Assembly (NCBI GenBank): GCA_016208085.1
Contig: JACQYT010000119.1
Span: forward strand, 1-40,880
Direction: 5' to 3'
From: Elusimicrobiota bacterium
GTDB lineage: Bacteria; Elusimicrobiota; Elusimicrobia; Elusimicrobiales; UBA9959
Length of the DNA: 40,880 nt
Below the pieces are notes generated by a model. That model had not been told where the DNA came from and did not search any database. It was given only the letters and a program-made list of their open reading frames with translations. Both the position numbers and the translations under genes were made by a program. This document shows positions 1 to 7,897 of this stretch, piece by piece (the stretch's first letter is position 1; each line of letters begins with the position of its first letter).

Positions 1-2
1 CC

Positions 3-1454
3 GTACGCATAGTTCAACAAATCGCAGTCTATTTCGCGCCTCAAAATTGCGAGGCATCCGTCATAGAGCAGCTCTGTTCCTCGGTCACCAGTTTCCTAAA
101 TGACGAGGCCGCCAAGGCCGATACCGCGTTAAAAAACTGCACTAAAAACTGCGGCTGGAAAAAACGGAAAGACGACCTGGTAGACGCCGCCAGGAAAAAA
201 GCCAAAGAGTCCTGTTCCAAAGGCGAGGCTCCCGACGTTAATGAATTAAGCAAGGGGCTGGATAGGAACATAAAAGACAGGCTTAAGAATTTGTACAATC
301 GGAACAGCCGGATGTTTGACGGCACCGCCAAGTTGGCCGCGAAAGATTTAAGATCGGTCCCCTCAAACAGCGCCGCAACGCTCACCGGTAAGGGCGGCCA
401 AGTCACCGATTTAAAATTCTACGAGCCGAACACCCCAAAATTAAATCCCACCGCTGAATTCAGCCTGAGCGGCACAAAACTGTCCGGCGAGACGCCGGGT
501 CAGACGACAACAAAACAATCCTCCATCCTGTTGGCATCAGCCTCGTCGGCAAAAACACAGGCTGATGCCCCCATCGCATCCACGAAGACCGCCCTTTCTC
601 CGCAGAAAGCCCAGGAGGCAGCAACTGCCCAGCCGAAATGTACCGCAAGCGCGACGCTGTGCATGTCAGTGGTTCCAGGAAAACCCTGTTCTTGTCCAAC
701 TGAAAACCTGTGCGACGCAGGACCGGGTGTGGCCGGAATGTGCATGAGCGCGAAGTATTGTGCGGGTGAAGGGTGCCCTCAACCGCCTGAAAACGGGGCT
801 GGGAAACCCAGCTTGTGGGACCGGCTTATGGGCAGGACCGAACCGTGCGGCAAGAGCTGGTACAATAAGAACAAAAAATGCTGCGTGAACGGAAAAATAC
901 TCGAGAAATGCGGCGCCGAGTGTTACGATCCCAAAACGACATGCTGTAAAGACGGCAAGACGTATGAGAAGTGCGAAGAAAAATGTTACAACCCTAAGAC
1001 AAAATGCTGCCTGGCCGACAGGAAGTTTGGTACGAAATGCAACGGGGATTGTTACGACCCCCAAACGGAATGTTGTGAAGACGGCAAGAGGGATGAAAAG
1101 TGCGAGAAAAAATGTGCGCGCATTGGCAAGCGGATTAAAGCAGTGGAAAAATTCCTTACTGGCTACACCCAAGGTAATACCATAGGACAAACAGATCCGA
1201 CAGCCACATCAATTGCCAGAACTCGTTGTTTGCCGGGTATTGGACCATGGACAAGATATTACAGTGGATTCAAAACTCTTGATCCTGAAGTTCAAGACGG
1301 TATAATAGCACACGAAGAAGTTCACAGACATCAATGTAAAACACTCGGCTGGCTTGACTTCCCTGAACCAGAGATTGTACGAGAGCCTCCCGCATTTGAG
1401 GCGGAGCGTGCTTTGTTAAATGGTAAATACAAAGAAAGATGTGGCGTTAAATAA
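3..1454 (+). CDS. Cys-rich secreted-type protein with C-terminal HExxH metallopeptidase-like domain (5' end missing), candidate polymorphic toxin
   Basis: The frame is open from the window edge, so the N-terminus is missing; 483 codons are visible. The visible part has a Lys/Cys-containing helical region, a Ser/Thr/Ala/Pro-rich stretch, four tandem Cys-rich repeats (nt 846-1115) and a C-terminal domain of about 110 residues. That last domain contains HEEVH (nt 1311-1325), which matches the zinc-binding HExxH signature, and a downstream FEAER that could give a third ligand. Base composition becomes visibly AT-richer from about nt 1140, exactly where the repeats end. Modular proteins with a variable C-terminal enzymatic tip behind a repeat linker are typical of polymorphic toxins. 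A small membrane protein starts 20 bases downstream. The toxin role is inference; a plain secreted metalloprotease is the alternative. Confidence 0.72.
   Translation, partial: VRIVQQIAVYFAPQNCEASVIEQLCSSVTSFLNDEAAKADTALKNCTKNCGWKKRKDDLVDAARKKAKESCSKGEAPDVNELSKGLDRNIKDRLKNLYNRNSRMFDGTAKLAAKDLRSVPSNSAATLTGKGGQVTDLKFYEPNTPKLNPTAEFSLSGTKLSGETPGQTTTKQSSILLASASSAKTQADAPIASTKTALSPQKAQEAATAQPKCTASATLCMSVVPGKPCSCPTENLCDAGPGVAGMCMSAKYCAGEGCPQPPENGAGKPSLWDRLMGRTEPCGKSWYNKNKKCCVNGKILEKCGAECYDPKTTCCKDGKTYEKCEEKCYNPKTKCCLADRKFGTKCNGDCYDPQTECCEDGKRDEKCEKKCARIGKRIKAVEKFLTGYTQGNTIGQTDPTATSIARTRCLPGIGPWTRYYSGFKTLDPEVQDGIIAHEEVHRHQCKTLGWLDFPEPEIVREPPAFEAERALLNGKYKERCGVK
846..1115 (+). repeat. Four tandem Cys-rich protein repeats (about 22-23 codons each)
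   Basis: Each unit follows the pattern C-Y-[DN]-P-[KQ]-T-x-C-C-x-D-G-K-x-x-x-K-C-x-x-x-C, with a more divergent first unit. The paired cysteines suggest a disulfide-stabilised linker outside the cytoplasm. The repeats sit between the GC-richer body and the AT-richer C-terminal domain of the host gene. Confidence 0.8.
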
Positions 1455-1474
1455 GCGCACCAGAAGGTAAAAAT

Positions 1475-1918
1475 ATGGATAAACCAACTCCCTGGGTGTT
1501 TATTTTGTTTTCTCTAGCAATGGGTATTGTTATAATGACTTTCCCATATTTATTCACAATGCTTAACCGTTTTAACAAGGAAAGACGTTTAATCTGGCGC
1601 AGATTTTTAAGTGTTATTTCCATCTGTTATCTACCGATTATTGTTATTCTTTACGCCGTTTCTATTACCAATCCCCGAAATATTGGCCCCAAAATGTTGC
1701 TCCCGTGGTGGATTGGCTACTATTTTGCCTATATCGTATTTACAACCTTTATCAAAAAACGCCTAAATCTTGAGTTGGGATGGCTTAAATTCATTTCATC
1801 AGCGACTACGGGTTATTTGCTCGTTACCTTTTTGCTTGTCTTTATATCTGCTCTATTTGACGACCCGTTAATTTGCCTATTTAGTGTGTCAGCCGTCAAT
1901 TACATCACATCTCCGTAA
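1475..1918 (+). CDS. Small integral membrane protein, candidate immunity partner
   Basis: This 147-aa protein shows about four hydrophobic segments (roughly residues 8-30, 44-65, 75-95 and 105-130) separated by short basic loops. I do not recognise a family. The ATG has a modest AGGT ribosome-binding site upstream. The gene is clearly AT-rich compared with the tricorn gene and shares that composition with the last third of the preceding gene, 20 bases away in the same direction. That arrangement (enzyme-tipped secreted protein, then a small membrane protein of matching composition) is what toxin/immunity pairs look like. The immunity role is inferred from context only. Confidence 0.6.
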   Translation: MDKPTPWVFILFSLAMGIVIMTFPYLFTMLNRFNKERRLIWRRFLSVISICYLPIIVILYAVSITNPRNIGPKMLLPWWIGYYFAYIVFTTFIKKRLNLELGWLKFISSATTGYLLVTFLLVFISALFDDPLICLFSVSAVNYITSP

Positions 1919-2033
1919 ACAGATTAAGGATCCGAAACACCAACGGGGGGCCTAGAAGCCTGTCCGACATAAGGTTTTTGCCGAGGTCTTAGGAAAATTG
2001 GCAACCTGGCCAGTTTCTCCGTCGTAAACTGGT

Positions 2034-2336
2034 TTGCGGCAAGTGGTCAAAATTATCCTTATGAGCACTGACAGGACCCTATTACCGCTTGAAATTATCA
2101 GAATCTACGGATTGCGGTTTAAAATCGAGGTTTCTTTCAAGCAGGCGCTTCGTATTCTTGGAGCATACGCTTATCATTTCTGGATGAAAGTCGTTGACCC
2201 TATACGCAAGAATTCAGGTGACCAGTATCTGCACCGCAAGACCGATGAATACCGCAATGCCGTAAGAAGAAAACTTGCCGCATATCACTCATTGCTTTAC
2301 GAAATGTGTTCCCGGAATTTCTTGCAGATTCCGTAA
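2034..2336 (+). pseudogene. Remnant of a DDE transposase (C-terminal part)
   Basis: The 100-aa frame contains LEIIRIYGLRFKIEVSFKQ, a Y-x2-R-x-x-x-E signature of the IS4-like/DDE_5 transposase C-terminus, followed by an HFWM segment. The frame is closed on the left by a TAA at 2025. Related coding sequence seems to continue upstream in another frame (about 1950-2040), so the copy is frameshifted and lacks its N-terminal catalytic part. I see no clear terminal inverted repeats. The surrounding 1919-2457 stretch holds nothing else apart from the promoter-like site. Confidence 0.65.
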
Positions 2337-2359
2337 AACACTCAATCCTGAAGAAATTC

Positions 2360-2388
2360 TTGGTAAAAAGAATAGACTTTGATAGAAT
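2360..2388 (+). promoter_or_regulatory. Sigma-70-type promoter for the tricorn-like gene
   Basis: TTGGTA (2360-2365) and TAGAAT (2383-2388) are separated by 17 bases. The predicted transcript would start near 2395 and run into the gene beginning at 2458. Confidence 0.5.
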
Positions 2389-2457
2389 TGAAGGTGTCAG
2401 GCTGGTCGCTTAGCCAAATTTTAAGCGGTTTTTACAAAAAAAGAAAGGAGAAATTCC

Positions 2458-5400
2458 ATGTTTACGCCAAAATTGCAGGGCTATTACAGGTTCCCGGCGA
2501 TCAACGGCGACTGCGTCGTTTTTGTCAGCGAGGACGACCTTTGGACCGTGCCGGCGGCGGGCGGGATGGCGCGCCGGCTTACTTCCAATCTGGGCGAATG
2601 CTCCTGCCCGGCGCTGTCGCCGGACGGCGGCGGGCTGGCTTTTTCCGGAAAAGAGGAAGGGACCCGCGAGATCTACTGCATGAGCGCGGAAGGCGGGCCC
2701 GCAAAGCGCCTGACCTATACGGGAGCGGACTGCCAGGCGCTCGGCTGGTCCCGCGACGGAGAGAACATCCTTTACTGGAGCAATTCAGGCCAGCCTTTTG
2801 AACGCTTCTGCCGGCTCTTCTCGGTGCCGAAGGAAGGCGGCCTTCCCCGGCTTATGCCTTACGGCCCCGCGCTGCATATCTCGTACGGACCGGACGGCGG
2901 GACGGTCATAGGACGAAATACGACGGACCTTTCCAGATGGAAAAGATACAGGGGCGGCAGGGCCGGCGAAATATTGATAGACACGGCGGGCAACGGGAAT
3001 TTCCGGCGGCTTCCCGCTCCGCAGGGGAACGTCACCTGCCCCATGTGGCTCGGGAAACGCATATATTTCATTTCCGATCACGAAGGCATAGGCCGGATCT
3101 ACTCATGCCTTCCTTCGGGCAGGGACCTTAAAAGGCATACAAGCAACGACGAGTTCTACGCGCGGAACGCCTCCACCGACGGGCGGCGCATAATCTATCA
3201 TTGCGGGGGGGAGTTGTTTCTGCTGGATCCGGTCAGCGGCGGCCGTTCAAAAATCGCGGTGCAGTATTGCAGCCCCGGAGTGCAAAGGAACCGGAAATTC
3301 GTGGAGGCCGCCGGGTATTTTGAGGATTATGACGTCCATCCCAACGGACATTCCACGGCCCTGATAAGCCGCGGCAGGGCGTTCTCGTTCTCCAACTGGG
3401 AAGGCGCGGTCCGCCAATACGGCGCGGCCGACGCCGTAAGGTACCGGCTGGCGCGTTGGCTCAAGGACGGGGAAAGGCTGCTTGTGGTTTCGGATGAAGG
3501 CGGCCGCGAGCGCCTGGAAATATACAAAAAAGACTCCGCCCGCAGGCTCAGGGCGTTTGAAAACCTTGAGCTGGGCAGGATAGCGGAGATAAAAATCTCG
3601 CCTAAAGAGGATGTCGCGGCCTTGTCCAACCACCGGCAGGAGCTTATTCTGGTGGACCTTAAAACCGGCAAAACCAGGTTAGCGGATAAGAGCCGGTTTT
3701 TCGGAGTATGCAACATGCTTGCCGGAAGCGTCGGAAGCATCGGTTTTAACTGGTCGCCGGACGGTGGTTGGCTGGCCTACGACCTCGCGGTTTCCGCCAG
3801 GACTTCCGAGATACGGCTTTACGAGCTTGCAAGCGGGAAGAGCCGCTCCGTCACCCGGCCGGTCCTGCGGGACTCCGAACCCGCTTTTGATCCCGGCGGA
3901 AAATACCTGTATTTCATTTCCTGCCGCGATTTTGATCCGGTCTACGACCAGCTTCAGTTCGATTTGAATTTCCCGAAGGGAATGCGGCCCTGCCTGGTGA
4001 CTTTGAGACAAGACCTCCCGTCCCCGTTCATTCCCCTGAGGAAAGAACCGGAGCCGGCTGATAAAGACAAAAAAGAGAAAGATAAAAAGGATGAAAAGCC
4101 GCTCATGATAGACCTTGACGGCATACAGGAACGGGCGCTGGCCTTCCCGGTGCCGGAAGGACGCTACGGCCGGATAGCCGGCATTTCCGGGGAAAAGGCG
4201 GTATTTACGTCATTTCCGGTGGAGGGCTCTTTGAACATGCAATGGTTCTCTTCCGAACCCCAAGCCAAGGCCGCGCTTGAAATATACGATTTCACGGAAC
4301 GCAAAAAGGATATTCTGGCGCAAGCCGTCACGGATTTTGCGGTCTCCCGCGATTTAAGCGCGCTCTTTTACAGGTCCGGCAATAAACTGAGGGCGTTGAA
4401 AGCCGGCGAAAAACCCGACGAGAAATCGGAAAAAGAGGGCTGCTGCAAAAAAAGCGGCTGGATAGACCTGGGCCGCGTAAAGGTCGGCGTCAATCCGCCG
4501 CTGGAATGGAAGCAGATGTATGACGAGGCCTGGAGACTTCAGAAAGAGCAGTTCTGGGTGGAGAACATGTCCGGCGTGGACTGGAAAAAGGTATACGACC
4601 GCTATCTGCCGCTTCTGGAGCGCGTGGCCTGCCGCTCCGAATTTTCGGACCTGATCTGGGAAATGCAGGGCGAACTGGGGACGTCGCACTGCTATGAATT
4701 AGGCGGGGATTACCGTCCTGAGCCTAAATATCCCGTCGGTCTTCTGGCGGCGGACCTGGCATACGACAAAGGAGCCCGCTGCCATCGTTTTGTCCATATA
4801 GCCGGCGGAGATTCCTGGGACTGCGGCAAAGATTCCCCGTTGAACAGTCCGGGGATAAACGTCAAAAACGGAGACCGCCTGCTTGAGATAGGAGGCGTCG
4901 CCCTGGGCCCGGACGCCGTCCCCGGCGAGCTGCTGGCCAATAAAGCGGACTGCGAGGTGGAGCTCACGGTCGCCGGCAGGGACGCTCGGAATAAACGGAC
5001 CGTCACGGTTAAAACGCTTAAGAGCGAATTTCCCGTCAGATACCGGGAGTGGGTCAACGGCAACAGAGCCGCCGTTCATAAAGCGGCCAAAGGAAGGGCC
5101 GGCTACATTCACATACCGGACATGGGGCCTGTGGGGTACGCGGAGTTCCACAGGGCGTATTTTACCGAGGCGGGAAAAGAGGCCCTTATAGTGGACGTGC
5201 GCTACAACCGCGGCGGGCACGTGTCCCAGCTTCTGCTGGAGAAGCTTGCAAGGAAACGCATCGGTTATGATTTCCAGCGCTGGGGGCCTCCCGAACCTTA
5301 TCCGGCGGACTCCGTCCTGGGGCCGATAGTCGCGCTGACGAACGAGCATGCCGGCTCCGACGGCGACATCTTCAGCCATTCTTTCAAGCTGATGAAACTG

Positions 5401-5772
5401 GGCCCGCTGATCGGCAAAAGGACCTGGGGCGGCGTCATAGGCATCTGGTCCAGGCATTGGCTGGTGGACAAAAGCCTGACGACCCAGCCGGAATTTTCTT
5501 TCTGGTTCAAAGACGTGGGCTGGAAAATGGAGAATTACGGCACCGAGCCGGATATTGAAGTGGACATCTTTCCCCGGGACTATTGCGCCGGAAAAGACCC
5601 GCAGCTTGAGCGCGCCGTCGAGGAAGTTCTTAAAGCGCTTCAAAAACATCCGCCGAAGCTGCCGGATTTTAAAAACAAACCGCTTCTTTCCCTGCCGCGG
5701 CCCGCACAAGAAGCCGTCGGGAAAAAGCGGCCTGCGCGCCGCGCCCTGCGCAAAATTTTGCAAAAGGCATGA
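2458..5772 (+). CDS. Tricorn-type protease (S41-family serine peptidase)
   Basis: This 1,104-aa protein has the tricorn architecture. Two N-terminal beta-propeller regions (about residues 1-330 and 330-680) carry repeated S-P-D-G-[GK] signatures, followed by a PDZ-like region near 760-850 and a C-terminal S41 peptidase core. All catalytic positions known from Thermoplasma tricorn can be placed: S743-H744 in GTSHCYE, S967-D968 in the AGSDGD loop and E1025 in MENYGTEPD. Their spacing differs from the archaeal protein by only a constant two residues per half. A Lys/Asp-rich linker (about 531-548) separates the propellers from the rest. Tricorn degrades peptides released by other proteases; no signal peptide is visible, so it is probably cytoplasmic. 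The start has a strong AAGAAAGGAG site seven bases upstream. Confidence 0.93.
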   Translation: MFTPKLQGYYRFPAINGDCVVFVSEDDLWTVPAAGGMARRLTSNLGECSCPALSPDGGGLAFSGKEEGTREIYCMSAEGGPAKRLTYTGADCQALGWSRDGENILYWSNSGQPFERFCRLFSVPKEGGLPRLMPYGPALHISYGPDGGTVIGRNTTDLSRWKRYRGGRAGEILIDTAGNGNFRRLPAPQGNVTCPMWLGKRIYFISDHEGIGRIYSCLPSGRDLKRHTSNDEFYARNASTDGRRIIYHCGGELFLLDPVSGGRSKIAVQYCSPGVQRNRKFVEAAGYFEDYDVHPNGHSTALISRGRAFSFSNWEGAVRQYGAADAVRYRLARWLKDGERLLVVSDEGGRERLEIYKKDSARRLRAFENLELGRIAEIKISPKEDVAALSNHRQELILVDLKTGKTRLADKSRFFGVCNMLAGSVGSIGFNWSPDGGWLAYDLAVSARTSEIRLYELASGKSRSVTRPVLRDSEPAFDPGGKYLYFISCRDFDPVYDQLQFDLNFPKGMRPCLVTLRQDLPSPFIPLRKEPEPADKDKKEKDKKDEKPLMIDLDGIQERALAFPVPEGRYGRIAGISGEKAVFTSFPVEGSLNMQWFSSEPQAKAALEIYDFTERKKDILAQAVTDFAVSRDLSALFYRSGNKLRALKAGEKPDEKSEKEGCCKKSGWIDLGRVKVGVNPPLEWKQMYDEAWRLQKEQFWVENMSGVDWKKVYDRYLPLLERVACRSEFSDLIWEMQGELGTSHCYELGGDYRPEPKYPVGLLAADLAYDKGARCHRFVHIAGGDSWDCGKDSPLNSPGINVKNGDRLLEIGGVALGPDAVPGELLANKADCEVELTVAGRDARNKRTVTVKTLKSEFPVRYREWVNGNRAAVHKAAKGRAGYIHIPDMGPVGYAEFHRAYFTEAGKEALIVDVRYNRGGHVSQLLLEKLARKRIGYDFQRWGPPEPYPADSVLGPIVALTNEHAGSDGDIFSHSFKLMKLGPLIGKRTWGGVIGIWSRHWLVDKSLTTQPEFSFWFKDVGWKMENYGTEPDIEVDIFPRDYCAGKDPQLERAVEEVLKALQKHPPKLPDFKNKPLLSLPRPAQEAVGKKRPARRALRKILQKA

Positions 5773-5867
5773 CCGGGATGCCGCTAAGGGGGTGTAACTT
5801 TTGAGTCCTCTTCGGTCACTATTAAGGTGGAGCCGTTTGAGACAGACAAGCGGCACGAGGAGGGGTC

Positions 5868-6359
5868 ATGAGAACAAGACATGGTAGGGTTGCGGCGGCG
5901 ATGCGGGCGGCCGTCATCTGGCTGCTCGCCGCAGGCGGCGCCTGGGCGCAGCCCGGAACCGAAACGACGCTGCCTGCCGCGCTGGAGAGCCGCCCGCTTC
6001 TGGAGTGTTTCCTCCGGAACATCGGGAAATGGGCCGAACTCCGCAAGGACCTGGGGTTAAGCCGGGACCAGAAGCAGCAGTTCGCGGAGATCTTCAAGTC
6101 CCGCAAGCCTGAAATCAAGCAGGCCGTGCGCAAACTCCGCGCCGAGTGGAAGAAAGTTCTGGCCGTAGTGCGCTCGGACACGCCGGATGAAACCGCCATC
6201 AGAACCGCGATCGCGAATATGACGGGGGCGTTGGCGGATGCCGCGGTGCTGCGGTCGCAAATCCGCCGGCAGGCAATGACCGTGCTTACGTCCGCGCAGC
6301 GCGGCCAGGTGGACAAGTTCTTTGCGGAGGTTCAGTCTTCAGCGGAAGAGGCAAAATGA
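5868..6359 (+). CDS. Periplasmic Spy/CpxP-like LTxxQ protein
   Basis: This 163-aa protein has a signal peptide (hydrophobic core about residues 12-26, likely cleavage after AWA). The mature part is highly helical and charged and carries two LTxxQ-type motifs, LSRDQ near residue 65 and LTSAQ near residue 141. This is the pattern of Spy/CpxP/CnrX-like periplasmic chaperones and metal or stress sensors. The start is supported by GAGGAGGGG just upstream. The gene precedes a truncated ECF sigma factor by 12 bases, and CnrX-like proteins often partner with ECF sigma factors, so a former envelope-stress module is plausible. Confidence 0.72.
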   Translation: MRTRHGRVAAAMRAAVIWLLAAGGAWAQPGTETTLPAALESRPLLECFLRNIGKWAELRKDLGLSRDQKQQFAEIFKSRKPEIKQAVRKLRAEWKKVLAVVRSDTPDETAIRTAIANMTGALADAAVLRSQIRRQAMTVLTSAQRGQVDKFFAEVQSSAEEAK

Positions 6360-6371
6360 GGCTGGCTGAGC

Positions 6372-6662
6372 ATGGCAGACGACGAGGACAGCGAAGACGT
6401 CAAAGCCGCGCAGGGCGGCGACGGCGAAGCCTATGGCCGGCTCATCCGGCGGCATCAATCGGAGATTGCCCGGAGGATGTGGCGTTTCACGAGGGACCCA
6501 GCCGCCCATGCGGACCTTGTGCAGGAAGTCTTCGTGGACGCATACCGGGGACTCAACAGTTACCGGCGTCTGGCCCCGTTTTCTCATTGGCTGCACAAAA
6601 TCGCCGTGCGCGCGGGCTACGCTTACTGGCGCCGCCGCGCCAGGGAGCCCGCGCGCGCTTGA
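6372..6662 (+). CDS. ECF sigma-70 factor, truncated to region 2
   Basis: The 96-aa product matches region 2 of ECF sigma factors: a helix containing YGRLIRRHQ, then DLVQEVFVDAYRGL (core binding and -10 recognition), then a FSHWLHKIAVRAGYAYWRRR segment. An in-frame TGA ends it before region 4, which binds the -35 element, so it probably cannot act as a normal sigma factor. The usual ECF length is about 160-200 aa. It follows the Spy-like gene in one operon. The next frame carries a short fragment that may be the other side of a deletion. Confidence 0.75.
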   Translation: MADDEDSEDVKAAQGGDGEAYGRLIRRHQSEIARRMWRFTRDPAAHADLVQEVFVDAYRGLNSYRRLAPFSHWLHKIAVRAGYAYWRRRAREPARA

Positions 6663-6795
6663 GCGGCTTAATGCCACCGAGCGGGAGATAGAAAGCGCGC
6701 TCTCTGTGCCCCAGCGGCAGAAATGGCAAAAGACAGCGGAACGGCTTCGCAAAAACTGGCTTCCACCCGACGAGAATAAACGCGAAACCCGGTAA
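6661..6795 (+). pseudogene. Out-of-frame tail fragment, Spy/CnrX-like
   Basis: Directly across the sigma-factor stop, in the +1 frame, lies a reading frame ending in ...LNATEREIESALSVPQRQ-KWQKTAERLRK... and a TAA. It resembles the C-terminal helix with an LTxxQ-like motif (SVPQRQKW) of small periplasmic proteins and not sigma region 4. It could be the 3' end of a former downstream gene, joined to the sigma gene by a deletion. The assignment is weak. Confidence 0.35.
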
Positions 6796-6900
6796 AATCG
6801 GCATAGGCGTTTTCAGCATAAGCCGGTTCACCATATTTTTAAAAGGGGGAACTTCCACCCCCCCCTTGCCGATAAGACAAAGTTCATGTATACTATTTCA

Positions 6901-6952
6901 GGTTATCCCCCATATTTGTTTAAACACAATATATCGGGGGATAGCCCTTTTT
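6901..6952 (+). terminator. Rho-independent terminator after the sigma-factor operon
   Basis: An 11-bp arm GGTTATCCCCC (6901-6911) pairs with GGGGGATAGCC (6936-6946), with one G-U pair, and is followed by CTTTTT. The A/T-rich loop can pair further (ATATT with AATAT). Confidence 0.75.
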
Positions 6953-6958
6953 AATATA

Positions 6959-7093
6959 CCACGCCCTTTAGGGCGGGGAAACCTTGGGGCAAGAGGGAGT
7001 TTGAGGGAGAAAGAAATTTCTCCCTCATCTCCGGAACGGGGATGAGGAAAACCCCGTTCCGGGTACATAAAATGCCGCCGGGCGGCATTTTAT
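6959..7093 (+). repeat. Structured dispersed repeat, copy A (leader-like)
   Basis: Four hairpins occur in order. The first, at 6959-6978, has loop TTTA. The second, at 7003-7026, has 10-bp arms and a GAAA loop. The third, at 7031-7062, has 11-bp arms CCGGAACGGGG/CCCCGTTCCGG. The fourth, at 7067-7093, has 13-bp arms starting ATAAAATG. Related copies are at 23890-24027 and, on the minus strand, 35417-35690. A TATAAT (7107-7112) and the gene at 7171 follow. Confidence 0.8.
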
Positions 7094-7170
7094 TGGCTTT
7101 CCGGTTTATAATGTGGTAATTTGTATATGCGTGTTGAAGAAGACGGGGTGTGGATAAGCAAGGAGAGAAT

Positions 7171-7866
7171 ATGAAGCTTAACTGCCCTCATTGTTCATGG
7201 ACTATACCGGCGGAGAATATAAACATACAGACCGCCATCGCCAAGTGCGGTTCCTGCAGCGCGGTGTTCGGCTTCGCGGACAAAGCGCCGGGGGCGGTCC
7301 CTTTCGGTTCCAAGCGGGCCGTTGAGATGCCCAAAGGCTACAGCGTGGACCATGTCGGGACGGGGCTTGAGATAACTCGCAGGTGGCGGTCCTGGAAGTA
7401 TCTCGCCTTGCTGGGTTTCTGCATTTTCTGGGACGGGTTCCTGGTCGTCTGGTATTTCATAGCTTTTACAAAGGGCGGACCCCTGGTAATGAAGCTCTTC
7501 CCAATCCTCCACGTGGCCGCCGGGGTGGCGCTTACCTACACGGCTATAGCCGGGCTCCTCAACCGGACACGGATAACCGTGAACACCGCTGAAGTGGGGA
7601 TAAAGCACTTCCCGCTGCCCTGGCTTGGCAATCGGCTCGTCATGAGGCAGGAGATAGACCAGCTTTTCTGCGAAGAGAAGATACGCCACGGCAAGAACGG
7701 GGTGCATTATTCCTACAACCTCAGCGCCGTGCTGAGGGACGGGAAACGACTGAAGCTGGTTTCCGGCCTGGATACTCCTGAGAAAGCCCTTTTCCTTGAA
7801 CAGCAGATAGAGGGCTATTTAGGGATAGCCGACAGGCCCGTAGCCGGCGAGATGCGGCCGGTGTAG
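7171..7866 (+). CDS. Zinc-ribbon membrane protein of unknown function
   Basis: ATG 7171 is preferred over the upstream GTG at 7150 because AAGGAGAG lies four bases before it. The 231-aa product begins with a zinc-ribbon-like CPHC...CGSC pair (about residues 4-31, as in MJ0042-type domains). Two transmembrane helices follow (about residues 75-97 and 107-127), then a C-terminal cytoplasmic domain of roughly 100 residues with beta-strand character. I do not recognise a named family. Structured repeat copy A stands immediately upstream in the same orientation. Confidence 0.75.
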   Translation: MKLNCPHCSWTIPAENINIQTAIAKCGSCSAVFGFADKAPGAVPFGSKRAVEMPKGYSVDHVGTGLEITRRWRSWKYLALLGFCIFWDGFLVVWYFIAFTKGGPLVMKLFPILHVAAGVALTYTAIAGLLNRTRITVNTAEVGIKHFPLPWLGNRLVMRQEIDQLFCEEKIRHGKNGVHYSYNLSAVLRDGKRLKLVSGLDTPEKALFLEQQIEGYLGIADRPVAGEMRPV

Positions 7867-7889
7867 CCCGGAAAATTAAATTTTCCGGG
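7867..7889. other. Perfect stem-loop after the stop codon
   Basis: Arms CCCGGAAAAT and ATTTTCCGGG (10 bp) surround a TAA loop, starting at the first base after the stop of the zinc-ribbon gene. There is no T-run after it, so it is not a typical intrinsic terminator; it may stabilise the 3' end. Confidence 0.5.
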
Positions 7890-7897
7890 AAGGATAG

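Noticed and set aside
5790-5830. A possible ECF-type promoter (GTAACTT ... GTCA) before the Spy-like gene
   Set aside because: The spacing is about 14 bases rather than the usual 16-17, and the match is too weak.
4699-5856. A 385-codon open frame on the minus strand across the tricorn gene
   Set aside because: It is the antisense shadow of a GC-rich gene with clear catalytic motifs; the product is Arg/Pro/His-rich with no domain.
7067-7093. Hairpin 4 of structured repeat A as a transcription terminator
   Set aside because: No T-run follows, and equivalent hairpins in the other copies precede genes, which fits a leader or element end better.
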